64,000 nt of DNA. Source: Advenella incenata (lineage in GTDB: Bacteria > Pseudomonadota > Gammaproteobacteria > Burkholderiales > Burkholderiaceae_B). Below, piece by piece: positions 53,731-62,297 of the stretch. The stretch is taken from positions 248,001-312,000 of the forward strand of contig NZ_SHKO01000001.1 in the NCBI RefSeq assembly GCF_004217095.1, read 5' to 3'. The first letter of the stretch is position 1. Each line of letters starts with the position of its first letter. Below the pieces are notes generated by a model. It ran no database searches and had not been told where the DNA came from. It worked only from the letters and a program-made list of their open reading frames with translations. Made by a program: the position numbers and the translations under genes.

Positions 53731-54603
53731 ATGGAGTTATTACCGCAGTTTATCGCCAACGGGCTGGTAATCGGGTCATTTTATGCATTGTCTGCGCTGG
53801 GTCTGACATTGATTCTGGGTCTGATGCGTGTCGTCAATTTTGCGCACGGTGAGTTGTACATGGTCGGTGGCGTGATGGGGTGGTGGGCCACGACACGCCT
53901 GGGGCTTGATTTCTTTTCAGGACTGTTGCTTGTCGCTGTTGTGCTGGGTACGTTTGGGTGGCTGATTGACCGATTTCTGATTGAGCGGATACGTGACCAG
54001 GGTGAAGAACCGGGGATTCTGTTGACTATAGGCCTTTCAATTTTCCTGGCCAACACTGCTTTGCTTCTGGTTGGCACCGCGCCGCTGAAAATAGAATCGC
54101 CGCTGGCCGGCGGCCCGCTCTTTCTTGGACCGATCGTGTTGACCAAGGCGCGCCTGTTCGCTGTCGCAGTCAGTATCGCTTTGATGATTATCACGTATCT
54201 GGTTATCCAGAAAACCCGCCTGGGCCGTGCGATGCGGGCGACGTTTCAGGATCCTATGGCAGCAAAGCTGGTAGGGATCCGGACCGCGAATATCTATGCG
54301 GGTACTTTTGCAATGGGAACCGTGATTGCCTCCATGGCGGGAATGTTGCTGGGGTCCATTTATTCCACCCAGGTATCCATCGGCGGACTGGTAAGCATGA
54401 AAGCCTTTGTGGTGGTCATTCTCGGGGGCATGGGCAGCTTTGCCGGCGCGATCGTGGGCGGCTTGCTGCTGGGCTTGGCCGAAGCATTGTGGGGCGGCTA
54501 TGTTGCCACAGGATGGGTGGATATTATCGGTTTCATACTGGTGATTCTGACCCTGTTGTTTCGTCCTTATGGATTATTTGTTAAACGCGCGGAGAGAGCA
54601 TGA
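53731..54603 (+). CDS. LivH-type ABC permease
   Basis: A 290-residue permease with about eight helices. LivH markers are IANGLVIGSFYALSALGLTLILGLMRVVNFAHGELYMVGG at the N-terminus and SMKAFVVVILGGMGSFAGAIVGGLLLGLAEAL near the C-terminus, with the cytoplasmic coupling loop TRLGRAMRATFQDPMAAKLVGI. AAGGAA precedes ATG 53731. It overlaps the LivM gene by 4 bp. Pairs with LivM to form the membrane channel. Confidence 0.92.
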   Translation: MELLPQFIANGLVIGSFYALSALGLTLILGLMRVVNFAHGELYMVGGVMGWWATTRLGLDFFSGLLLVAVVLGTFGWLIDRFLIERIRDQGEEPGILLTIGLSIFLANTALLLVGTAPLKIESPLAGGPLFLGPIVLTKARLFAVAVSIALMIITYLVIQKTRLGRAMRATFQDPMAAKLVGIRTANIYAGTFAMGTVIASMAGMLLGSIYSTQVSIGGLVSMKAFVVVILGGMGSFAGAIVGGLLLGLAEALWGGYVATGWVDIIGFILVILTLLFRPYGLFVKRAERA

Positions 54604-55595
54604 AGATTCAACGCAATTGCCTGACGGCATTCATGCTGCTGGCAGCGGTACTGCCATTTGTCATAAACGATCAATACATTCTGCATGTGGCCATCATTGT
54701 GATGTTCTATGCTGTATTGGCAACCAGTCTGAACCTTGTGGTTGGCTATGTTGGTGAGTTTTCCCTGGGACATACGGCATTTCTGGGAACCGGTGCGTAT
54801 GCGGCAGCACTGCTCTCGACCCAGGCAGGCTGGCCAATGTGGGCTACGATCCCTGCCGCCGGGTTGTGCGCCGCAGTCATGGGAACAATTATCGGCGCCA
54901 TCACATTGCGATTGCACGGGCCGTTTTTCGTGATCATTACCCTATCGTTTTCGGAAGTATTGAGGCTGATTGCCAACAACTGGGTCGCAGTCACAAAGGG
55001 GCCGATGGGCATTGCCGGGGTGCCACAGCCAGCTTTTCTGGCGCAGGTAGACAATCTGGTCGGTAAACACTTTTATTACGCCATTGCATGGCTACTGCTG
55101 GCGATTGCCTTGTACCTGGCATACCGTTTTGTCAATTCCAACGCCGGACGCGCTGCAGTAGCCGTTCGGGAAAACAGGTATGTTGCGCAGTCTATTGGCA
55201 TTCGTCCGCTGAGCTATTCCATGATGGCGCTGGTGCTGGGTGCATTCCTCAGTGGTACCGCAGGCGGCTTCTATGCACATTACATTTCATTTGTAGGGCC
55301 GGAGGTGTTTCGGTTTGCATTCATGGTCACCATGATCACGATGGTGCTCATCGGTGGCAAGGGTACGCTGATCGGACCGTTGGTGGGGGCGCTGCTGGTG
55401 ACGTTTCTTGAAGAATATCTTAGGGAAGCACAGGAATTGCGATTGTCACTGTTCGGCCTGATCGTTATTGCGATTGTGCTATTCATGCCCAACGGAATCA
55501 TGGGATTTGTTACGCGGCATCGTGAAAAAAGGGCGCAAAAACCGGCAGCGCCGGTGACCGTGCCTGTAAACGGCACAAAACGGAGGTCGGCATGA
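54600..55595 (+). CDS. LivM-type ABC permease
   Basis: A 331-residue permease. LivM markers are ATSLNLVVGYVGEFSLGHTAFLGTGAYAAALL (residues about 40-70), the coupling segment AGRAAVAVRENRYVAQSIGIRPLSYSMMALVLGAFLSGTAGGFYAHYISFVGPEVF, and IGGKGTLIGPLVGALLVTFLEEYLR. A charged C-terminus follows. It overlaps its neighbours at both ends by 4 bp (ATGA), which implies coupled translation and a fixed complex. Confidence 0.92.
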   Translation: MKIQRNCLTAFMLLAAVLPFVINDQYILHVAIIVMFYAVLATSLNLVVGYVGEFSLGHTAFLGTGAYAAALLSTQAGWPMWATIPAAGLCAAVMGTIIGAITLRLHGPFFVIITLSFSEVLRLIANNWVAVTKGPMGIAGVPQPAFLAQVDNLVGKHFYYAIAWLLLAIALYLAYRFVNSNAGRAAVAVRENRYVAQSIGIRPLSYSMMALVLGAFLSGTAGGFYAHYISFVGPEVFRFAFMVTMITMVLIGGKGTLIGPLVGALLVTFLEEYLREAQELRLSLFGLIVIAIVLFMPNGIMGFVTRHREKRAQKPAAPVTVPVNGTKRRSA

Positions 55596-56401
55596 TGAAC
55601 ACGCACGCGCAAAACGGACACCCCAGTGGCGTACTGCAGGTCAGTGGGTTGTGCAAGTCATTCGGTGGCATACATGCTGTCAAGGACATCAGCTTTAACG
55701 TGAATCGCGGGGAAATTGTCGGTTTGATCGGGCCCAATGGCGCTGGAAAAACAACCTGTTTCAACCTGATCACCGGCTTTTATGCGCCTACCTCCGGGAC
55801 AGTTCACTTTGATGAACAGGAGGTGACGGGCGAAAAACCGTATAGCATGGCGCGCCGTGGCATTGTACGCAGCTTTCAGAAAACCAATATCCTGAAATCG
55901 CTTTCGGTGTTTGAGAACGTGCTGACCGGCCACTATATTGAAGCACGCCAGCCGGTCTGGAAAACGTTTTTTCCTACCGCAAAAGTGCGACAGACAGAAG
56001 CGGCGATCCGTGACAGTGCCGCGCGCATTGTCAATACGATTGGTTTGTCGCGGCATATGAACGTGCCTGCAGCCCAACTGTCCTGCGGCGAACTGCGCTT
56101 ACTGGAGGTGGCGCTGGCACTGGCTGCCAAGCCCAGGATTCTGATGCTGGATGAGCCGGCTGCCGGCCTCAATAGCCACGAAGCCCGGGAGTTCGGCAAT
56201 GTGCTAAGGAAACTGATTGGCGATCTGGTCGAATCTATTTTGATCGTCGAACACAACATGGGGCTGGTCATGAGCGTATCCGATCGTGTCGTTGTCATGC
56301 ACTTCGGTCAAAAGCTGGCCGAGGGAACACCAGAACAGGTGCAGAAAAACTCGAAAGTGGTGGAGGCCTATCTGGGCGGAAACGGAAAGGAAAGATCATG
56401 A
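55592..56401 (+). CDS. LivG-type ABC ATP-binding protein
   Basis: A 269-residue ATPase. Walker A is GPNGAGKTT, Walker B is PRILMLDEPAAGLN, and the switch region is SILIVEHNMGLVMSVSDRVVVMHFGQKLAEG. The signature reads LSCGELRLLEVALALA, where LivG proteins usually have LSYGQQR or similar. Gly and Ser are retained, so it should still be active, though the sequence is unusual. Starts at ATG 55592 or 55595. Works with the LivF-type partner as a heterodimer. Confidence 0.9.
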   Translation: MMNTHAQNGHPSGVLQVSGLCKSFGGIHAVKDISFNVNRGEIVGLIGPNGAGKTTCFNLITGFYAPTSGTVHFDEQEVTGEKPYSMARRGIVRSFQKTNILKSLSVFENVLTGHYIEARQPVWKTFFPTAKVRQTEAAIRDSAARIVNTIGLSRHMNVPAAQLSCGELRLLEVALALAAKPRILMLDEPAAGLNSHEAREFGNVLRKLIGDLVESILIVEHNMGLVMSVSDRVVVMHFGQKLAEGTPEQVQKNSKVVEAYLGGNGKERS

Positions 56402-57162
56402 ATGCAATAGTGTTGCCACAGACCTCTGATCAGGACAGTAGTGCACCGGCAAACCCGATGCTTGAAATTCGCAACCTGCACGTCAGCTATGGAAAGACCC
56501 AGGCATTGCATGGGGTCGATCTGATGGTCCGGCAGGGTGAGGTCATTGCCCTGATCGGCGCCAACGGTGCCGGAAAGAGCACAACGTTGCGGGCAATTTC
56601 CGGCCTGCTCAAGCCGACGCAAGGGCAGATTATCTACCAGGGTAAGAATATCGCCGGTGTTTCTGCCGATCGCATTGTCGCCCAGGGGATCGCCCAGTCA
56701 CCAGAGGAACGTCATATCTGGCCCACCATGACTGTGTATGAAAACCTGACTTTGGGCGCCTATCTATGCAAAAAAGACGCAGAAGTGGAGCGGCGCGTTG
56801 CGCTGGTGTATGACCGTTTTTCCCGTCTCAAGGAAAGGCATCGCCAACTGGCAGGCACGCTCAGCGGAGGTGAACAGCAGATGCTGGCAATCGGCCGCGC
56901 CCTGATGTCGGAACCCTCACTGTTGCTCCTGGATGAACCCAGTCTTGGGCTGAGTCCACGCATGGCCGAGGAGGTCTTTGAGTTTGTCAGGGAAATCAAC
57001 ACGCATGGCGTGACAGTTGTCCTGGTTGAGCAGAATGTCTATAACGCGCTGTCGGTCTCTACGCGCGCTTATGTATACGAAACCGGCAAAGTCGTTGCGC
57101 AAAGGGAGGCAGCGGGCTTGCTGGACGATCCGGAGCTGCTGAGCGCCTATCTGGGAGCCTGA
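56398..57162 (+). CDS. LivF-type ABC ATP-binding protein
   Basis: A 254-residue ATPase. Walker A is GANGAGKST, the Q-loop is near GIAQSPEERHIWPTMTVYENL, the signature is LSGGEQQMLAIGRAL, and Walker B is LLLLDEPSLGLSPRMAEEVFEF, followed by VTVVLVEQNVYNALSVS. N-terminal 16 residues are extra and uncharged. Last gene of the importer operon. Its stop is 110 bp before nicC, with another operator-like motif in that gap, so a separate promoter for the nic genes is likely. Confidence 0.92.
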   Translation: MNAIVLPQTSDQDSSAPANPMLEIRNLHVSYGKTQALHGVDLMVRQGEVIALIGANGAGKSTTLRAISGLLKPTQGQIIYQGKNIAGVSADRIVAQGIAQSPEERHIWPTMTVYENLTLGAYLCKKDAEVERRVALVYDRFSRLKERHRQLAGTLSGGEQQMLAIGRALMSEPSLLLLDEPSLGLSPRMAEEVFEFVREINTHGVTVVLVEQNVYNALSVSTRAYVYETGKVVAQREAAGLLDDPELLSAYLGA

Positions 57163-57203
57163 CCCACCAGGCATGTGGCGGGCAGCGTTGAATGTATTTA
57201 AAT

Positions 57204-57225
57204 TAATTAATTAGTTATTTAATAA
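57204..57225. promoter_or_regulatory. Putative nic-regulon operator, site 2
   Basis: A motif reading TAATTAATT, AGTTA, TTTAAT, AA, which matches site 1 in 15 of the 17 bases outside the five-base variable segment. It lies 48 bp upstream of nicC, where an operator would block a promoter. Confidence 0.6.
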
Positions 57226-57272
57226 ATAATATGTGCTCAATTGTGCATGTTGTTGAAACTGGAGTGGAATGT

Positions 57273-58502
57273 ATGTCGAAAACGTTGAAAGTAGGAATTA
57301 TCGGGGGCGGTATTGGCGGCGCGGCACTGGCCCGCGCATTGCAGCAGCACGGTATAAAAGCCCATGTTTTTGAACGCGCGCCTGCCTTTGGTGAAATTGG
57401 CGCCGGGGTGCAGATGACGCCTAACGCGGTCAAAGTACTCCGAGCGCTGGGGCTGCAGACGGACCTGGATCGGATCGGATTTTTGCCCAAAGCGATGGTG
57501 GGTCGCAACTGGGATGATGCACGTGAGCTGTTCCGTACTCCTTTACAGCAAATGTGCCGGGAAAATTTCGGGGCCGACTTTCATCATGTACATCGCGCAG
57601 ACTTGCATGCCATTTTGTGTAAGGACATTGCCTCGGATCAGGTGACATTCAACACAATCTGCACCGAGATTACGCAGGATGCCGACTCTGCCACGGCACA
57701 CTTTGAAGACGGCTCAAGTTTTGAGGCAGATATTATCGTGGGAGCCGATGGCATTCATTCGGCCGTGCGCGACTCACTCTGGGGCAAGGATCAGGCCAGC
57801 TTTACCGGCCATATGTGCTGGCGTGCCCTGGTGCCGGTAGAGCAGCACCCATTGCCTTTTGTGAGCCCGGACGCATCATTCTGGTTTGGCCCCAAGGCCC
57901 ATATCGTTACTTACTACGTCAAAGGCGGGGCGGCTGTCAATATTGTCGCGGTCAATGAAAGTGCAGACTGGGTGGCTGAGTCGTGGACTGAACCGAGTAC
58001 TCGCGAAGAACTACTGGCAGCCTATGACGGTTGGCATCAGAACATTATCGATCTGCTGCAACGCACCGATCCTGATCAAACCTTCAAATGGGGACTCTTT
58101 GACCGGGATCCGATGAAGCAATGGGCAAAAGGCAGGGCAACGCTGCTTGGCGACGCGGCACATCCAATGCTGCCTTTCCTGTCACAGGGTGCGGCCATGG
58201 CGCTGGAAGATGCGTTCGTGCTGGCCCAGATGATTGCGCATTTTCCAACAGATCATGAAGCGGCCCTCAGGTGCTATGAAGCCGAGCGGCTTGCACGTAC
58301 AGCCCGGGTCCAACTGGAAGCACGCGAACGCGGCCGTACATACCATTTGTCCACGCCCGATGAACAGCGTGCACGTGACGAGGCGCTCAGAAAGCAACAG
58401 GCTGAAAATCCCAACGCTGTCGGCATCAAGGCCGAATGGGTTTATGAATACGATGCGACCCGTTGCAAAGAGCGTATCGGCACGGTGGAAACGGTCGCAT
58501 AA
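57273..58502 (+). CDS. nicC: FAD-dependent aromatic monooxygenase, likely 6-hydroxynicotinate 3-monooxygenase
   Basis: A 409-residue group A flavin monooxygenase. The FAD-binding GIIGGGIGGAALARALQQHG (8-27), the DG motif VGADGIHSAVRDSLWG, and the GDAAHPMLPFLSQGAAMALEDA motif near residue 295 are present. In the nic pathway NicC hydroxylates 6-hydroxynicotinate with decarboxylation to 2,5-dihydroxypyridine. Sequence alone looks equally like salicylate hydroxylases, and it diverges from Pseudomonas NicC, so the assignment rests on the adjacent nicD, nicX and nicF. GGAG at 57261-57264 supports ATG 57273. Confidence 0.75.
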   Translation: MSKTLKVGIIGGGIGGAALARALQQHGIKAHVFERAPAFGEIGAGVQMTPNAVKVLRALGLQTDLDRIGFLPKAMVGRNWDDARELFRTPLQQMCRENFGADFHHVHRADLHAILCKDIASDQVTFNTICTEITQDADSATAHFEDGSSFEADIIVGADGIHSAVRDSLWGKDQASFTGHMCWRALVPVEQHPLPFVSPDASFWFGPKAHIVTYYVKGGAAVNIVAVNESADWVAESWTEPSTREELLAAYDGWHQNIIDLLQRTDPDQTFKWGLFDRDPMKQWAKGRATLLGDAAHPMLPFLSQGAAMALEDAFVLAQMIAHFPTDHEAALRCYEAERLARTARVQLEARERGRTYHLSTPDEQRARDEALRKQQAENPNAVGIKAEWVYEYDATRCKERIGTVETVA

Positions 58503-58619
58503 GCAAGCGGCAACGAGCTCAAATGCGCAGTTTTGTGAGTGGTTAGATATGGGAAAAGCAACGGCACTGTCGATGCTCACGCCCCTGTGCTCTGCGGTAA
58601 ATATCAGGAAACACATTCG

Positions 58620-59450
58620 ATGACAAATACTTATCTTTATGGCGCCCACGTTTGGGCCAATGACATACGTCAGCACTATCTGCGGTTTGGCGGACAGACA
58701 GATGGTCGGGCTCAACGTGATCCGGTAATCGTGATACCAGGTATTACCAGCCCGGTTGAAACCTGGCGTTTTGTCGCAGAGCGACTGGGCCGCCATTTCG
58801 ACACTTACGTGCTGGACGCAAGGGGCCGGGGGCTGAGCCAGGCCAGTGACGAGCTGGATTACAGCCTTGATGCGATGGTAGCCGACGTTATTGCCTTTGT
58901 GCAGGCCCTGAACCTGCCGGCGTACTCGATCGTCGGGCATTCCATGGGCGGACGTATTGGTATCCGCGTGGCGGGACAGCAGCCTGCAGGACTGAGGCGT
59001 CTGGTCGCAGTAGACCCGCCGGTGTCCGGCCCGGGGCGGCGTCCATACCCGGCAAATCTTGCCTGGTATGTCGATTCGATCCGGCAGGCACAGCGGGGGA
59101 TGAGCGTTGAACAGATGCGTCAATACTGTCCAACCTGGAACGAAGAGCAACTGAGGCTACGTGCCCAATGGCTGCATACCTGCAACGAGCGTGCGATCAC
59201 GACAAGCTTTCATGCATTTCAGACGGATGACATTCACGCCGATGTGGCTCGGATCAATGTCCCGGTTTTGCTAATGACGGCAGAACGGGGCGACGTGATT
59301 CGTGATGCCGAGGCTGAACAGTTGCGGCAGCTGTTGCCATCGATGCAGTGCCTGCGGGTCAAAGACGCCGGCCATATGATTCCCTGGGATAACGAAGCCG
59401 GATTTTATCGGGCGTTCGGGGACTTTCTGGGCCATCCTCTGGACCATTGA
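58620..59450 (+). CDS. nicD: N-formylmaleamate deformylase
   Basis: A 276-residue alpha/beta hydrolase that removes formate from N-formylmaleamate to give maleamate. It matches Pseudomonas NicD closely: NDIRQHYLRFGG, VIPGITSPVETWRFVAERLG, DARGRGLSQ and LVAVDPPVSGPGRRPYPANLAWYVDSIRQA. The triad is S108 (VGHSMGG), D132 (VDPPVSG) and H252 (AGHMIPWD), equal to the characterised triad plus seven. ATG 58620 is preceded by AGGAAA. It lies 117 bp after nicC and 36 bp before nicX. Confidence 0.95.
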   Translation: MTNTYLYGAHVWANDIRQHYLRFGGQTDGRAQRDPVIVIPGITSPVETWRFVAERLGRHFDTYVLDARGRGLSQASDELDYSLDAMVADVIAFVQALNLPAYSIVGHSMGGRIGIRVAGQQPAGLRRLVAVDPPVSGPGRRPYPANLAWYVDSIRQAQRGMSVEQMRQYCPTWNEEQLRLRAQWLHTCNERAITTSFHAFQTDDIHADVARINVPVLLMTAERGDVIRDAEAEQLRQLLPSMQCLRVKDAGHMIPWDNEAGFYRAFGDFLGHPLDH

Positions 59451-59486
59451 TGAACGTGATTTTCTAGGCAGAAACAGGGAGATATT

Positions 59487-60545
59487 ATGGCTGTGCGCGA
59501 TACAGATCTGATCCAGGCGTGGATCAATGTACTGAAATTGTCCAAACTGAAAAAAGGGGATGCGGTTACGGTGCTGACCAGTGACCATACGCATCCGCAA
59601 ACACTGCGCTGCGCCATGACAGCAGCGACCATGCTGGGCGCGGTTGTCAGTCGCCTGGATTTGCCACCGGTAAACGCAGAAAAATCGCTAAGCCGCGACC
59701 CACTAGCCTATCTTGGCACGACGCCGCTTACCGGCAATAAACCGGCCATTGCCGCCTTAAAGGCAAGTGACCTTGTTCTGGACTTGATGACGCTGCTGTT
59801 TTCACCGGAACAGCATGACATTTTGCAAGGCGGCGGCAAAATCCTGCTGGCGGTGGAGCCGCCGGAGGTTCTCTTGCGCATGGTGCCAACCCAGGAAGAC
59901 TATGTGCGAACCCAGGCCGCCGCGGCATTACTGAAACAGGCCGGGCAAATGCGTGTTACCTCGGCAGCGGGAACCGATTTGCGCTGTCCGTTGGGCCAGT
60001 ATCCCTGCGTATCTGAATATGGATTTGTCGATGAACCGGGTCGCTGGGATCATTGGCCTAGCGGCTTTACCTTTACGTGGCCAAATGAGGGAGAAACCCA
60101 GGGCACCATCGTGTTGTCAAAAGGCGATATTCTGCTGCCAATGAAGTCCTATGTGGGTGAGACAATCACACTGACGGTGAAAGACGGCTTTGTGACAGAT
60201 ATAACTGGCGGGGTGGAGGCGCAAATGCTATCGGAATACATAGAATCGTTTGCCGATCCTGAAGCTTACGCCATATCCCACATTGGGTGGGGTCTGCAGA
60301 AACGGGCCTATTGGTCCACATTAGGTTTATACGACAGAGAGGCGACCATCGGCATGGATGCCCGTGCAGTAAGCGGCAACTTCCTGTTTTCTCTGGGCCC
60401 GAACAACGAGGCGGGCGGCAGCCGAACAACAGCGTGCCATATTGATGTGCCGATGAGGCGATGCAATGTTTATCTGGATGATCTGCAGGTGGTTGCCGAT
60501 GGCAGGGTAGTAGAGTCCACGCTGACGCAGCGGGAGAGTGCGTAA
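59487..60545 (+). CDS. nicX: 2,5-dihydroxypyridine 5,6-dioxygenase
   Basis: A 352-residue non-haem iron dioxygenase that opens the ring of 2,5-dihydroxypyridine to N-formylmaleamate. Close to Pseudomonas NicX: AVEPPEVLLRMVPT, LGQYPCVSEYGF, DEPGRWDHWPSGFTFTWPNE, ISHIGWGLQKRAYW. Iron ligands H265, H318 and D320 (ISHIGWG, CHIDVP) occur at the same numbers as I recall for the Pseudomonas enzyme. Ribosome site GGGAG before ATG 59487. Its stop overlaps the nicF start by one base (TAATG). Confidence 0.95.
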   Translation: MAVRDTDLIQAWINVLKLSKLKKGDAVTVLTSDHTHPQTLRCAMTAATMLGAVVSRLDLPPVNAEKSLSRDPLAYLGTTPLTGNKPAIAALKASDLVLDLMTLLFSPEQHDILQGGGKILLAVEPPEVLLRMVPTQEDYVRTQAAAALLKQAGQMRVTSAAGTDLRCPLGQYPCVSEYGFVDEPGRWDHWPSGFTFTWPNEGETQGTIVLSKGDILLPMKSYVGETITLTVKDGFVTDITGGVEAQMLSEYIESFADPEAYAISHIGWGLQKRAYWSTLGLYDREATIGMDARAVSGNFLFSLGPNNEAGGSRTTACHIDVPMRRCNVYLDDLQVVADGRVVESTLTQRESA

Positions 60546-61180
60546 TGAGCGAGGAAAATCAAGTATTCGAGCGCCAGGGTTTCGGGACGGATGTGGCTCT
60601 GGCGCCGCCCTTTGGCCTGCTGATCGTCGACTTTGTCAATGGATTTGCAGACCCCGGCGTTTTTGGCGGCGGCAATATCGCAAGTGCAATTGCTTCAACA
60701 CAGCCGCTGTTGCAGCACGCAAGACGCAGCGGCTGGCCTGTCGCCCATAGCCGGATTGTGTTTGCGGACGACGGCGCAGATCATAATATTTTCAGTCGCA
60801 AAGTGCCGGGAATGTTGACCCTTCTGGAAAATAGTCATGCCAGTGCGATTGTGCCAGAGCTGGCGCCGTTAGCGGGCGAACTGGTCGTTCGCAAGACGGT
60901 GCCGTCGGCTTTTTTCGGGACGATGCTGGCAGCCTGGCTTGCGCAGCGCGGCGTGAGCACGCTGCTGGTGGCCGGCTGCGTGACCAGCGGTTGCGTACGC
61001 GCCAGTGTTGTGGATGCTATGTCCCTGGGTTTTACACCGCTAGTGGTGGCCGATTGTGTGGGTGATCGCGCCATTGGGCCACATGATGCCAGTTTGTTTG
61101 ATATGCAGCAGAAATACGCGATGGTAATGGACTGCCACGCGGCGCTCGCGCTTTGCAGCCAGGCGGTGCCGGGCAGTTGA
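60545..61180 (+). CDS. nicF: Maleamate amidohydrolase
   Basis: A 211-residue isochorismatase-like hydrolase that converts maleamate to maleate and ammonia. The Asp-Lys-Cys triad is D29 (LLIVDFVNG), K117 (VVRKTVPSAFFGT) and C150 (AGCVTSGCVRAS), the same numbers recalled for the Bordetella NicF triad. A cis-peptide loop VAGCVTSGC is also typical. Last gene of the nic set on this strand, convergent with the TetR gene. No maleate isomerase (nicE) follows, so maleate must be handled by a gene outside the window. Confidence 0.92.
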   Translation: MSEENQVFERQGFGTDVALAPPFGLLIVDFVNGFADPGVFGGGNIASAIASTQPLLQHARRSGWPVAHSRIVFADDGADHNIFSRKVPGMLTLLENSHASAIVPELAPLAGELVVRKTVPSAFFGTMLAAWLAQRGVSTLLVAGCVTSGCVRASVVDAMSLGFTPLVVADCVGDRAIGPHDASLFDMQQKYAMVMDCHAALALCSQAVPGS

Positions 61181-61186
61181 AGTGCG

Positions 61187-61230
61187 GCTTGGCTGGTTGG
61201 TGGCCACCCCCAGGCCACCGCAAGAGCCAG
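61187..61230. terminator. Hairpin between convergent nicF and TetR genes
   Basis: GGTGGCC (61199-61205) and GGCCACC (61213-61219) form a perfect stem, extendable by GCTGG/CCAGC pairs outside it. It separates two convergent genes. No T-run follows, so it may act only weakly or with Rho. Confidence 0.45.
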
Positions 61231-61240
61231 CGCTGATGTT

Positions 61241-61933
61241 TTATTGTGCCTGCAATCCTCCAACCATGAATCGTGTCACCTGGTCGATCAACTCGTCCGT
61301 ATCATTGACATCGTAAAGTCCTTTGGGGGTCATTTCTTCCATCCGGTGGGTGTCGGAAAACGCATATAAATAGGTGCCAATCATGAACGTTACCCGCCAG
61401 CAGGCGTCCAGCTCACTCAATTTGGGTAGTGCCTTTCTCAGCACCGCAACATAGCGCTGCGTTGAACCACCGTAGGCCTCGGAGCGAAGTGAGTAGGAGA
61501 TTTCTGATGGTTCGGTATGAAGCCTGGCCTGCAACCGAAGAAAGGCACGTCCCTGGAACGTACCTCGCAACGACAGTACCGGCTCCAGGAAGGTTCTTAC
61601 AATATCCTTGACTTGAGGAGTCTTCTGCCGTTCCAGCGCTTCAAGCCGCTCCAGGCGCTCCCGGGATACCAGTTCACTCCTGCGCAAAAACACGGCCTGG
61701 AACAGTCCAAATTTGGAACCAAAATAATAGCTGATCAGTGCTTGAGTTACATTGGCCTGGTCGGCAATCTCTCGCAATGCCGTCCCCGCATAACCCTTGT
61801 CTGAAAAGATGACTTCGGCTGCATCCAGAATTTCGTCTCGCACAACACTGGCCCCTTCGGGGCGACCAGGGCCATTGATTTTTCGGGCCCGTCGTACGGA
61901 GGTTTTTCTTGCAAGCTGCTCTGTTTTTTTCAT
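61241..61933 (-). CDS. TetR-family regulator of the nic cluster (NicS-like)
   Basis: A 230-residue TetR repressor. The N-terminus is very basic (about 25 residues of K and R), then the helix-turn-helix ILDAAEVIFSDKGYAGTALR followed by EIADQANVTQALISYYFGSKFGLFQAVF, and a helical ligand domain. In Pseudomonas the nic genes have a TetR, NicS, as well as a MarR, NicR. Here only this TetR is visible. An operator-like motif overlaps its own start codon and two more lie before the importer operon and nicC, supporting a regulon controlled by this protein. Confidence 0.88.
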   Translation of the reverse strand: MKKTEQLARKTSVRRARKINGPGRPEGASVVRDEILDAAEVIFSDKGYAGTALREIADQANVTQALISYYFGSKFGLFQAVFLRRSELVSRERLERLEALERQKTPQVKDIVRTFLEPVLSLRGTFQGRAFLRLQARLHTEPSEISYSLRSEAYGGSTQRYVAVLRKALPKLSELDACWRVTFMIGTYLYAFSDTHRMEEMTPKGLYDVNDTDELIDQVTRFMVGGLQAQ

Positions 61934-61954
61934 AATTGATCGATTAATTAAATA
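61933..61954. promoter_or_regulatory. Putative nic-regulon operator, site 3 (autoregulatory)
   Basis: A motif starting TAATTGATCGATTAATTAAA, matching site 1 at 16 of 22 positions by my count, that begins within the TetR start codon. Binding here would block transcription of the regulator. The rest of the 360-bp gap to the SDR gene shows no gene. Confidence 0.55.
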
Positions 61955-62297
61955 TTGGTTCGTACCTGTTCGTTTCGAATCGGCTCGCCAACGAGCTCAT
62001 GCACCATAAAATATCATAAATTGATCGGCTGTGAATACAAATCAGTTCAAAGCGCACCAGTGGTGTGCGCGCACGGTTGCGTTGCCACGACAGCGGCCCG
62101 GCATTTATGTCTGTCGACAGCCCAGGTTGCCGGCAGTTGTTGGAACCCCGATCGCCTCATATGTACTGGCTGTAAGGCCATGCAAGTATAGATTGGATAT
62201 TTCGTTTATGATTTCCCATGCTCTGCACATCTGTCTCTTTTGCCCTGTGCAGAATGAATAACGTAAATGATATCAATAGCATGAAAAGGAAGCAGGT
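61955..62297. other. Divergent intergenic region
   Basis: About 340 bp between TetR and the SDR gene. I find no gene or RNA. It must hold the SDR promoter. Only site 3, at its left end, stands out. Confidence 0.3.

Noticed and set aside
57273-58502. Salicylate 1-hydroxylase for the flavin monooxygenase
   Set aside because: Motifs fit both, but the next three genes are nicD, nicX and nicF and no catechol-pathway gene is present.
58182-59150. A 322-codon minus-strand open frame opposite nicC and nicD
   Set aside because: nicD is firmly identified on the plus strand; the antisense sequence lacks recognisable domains.
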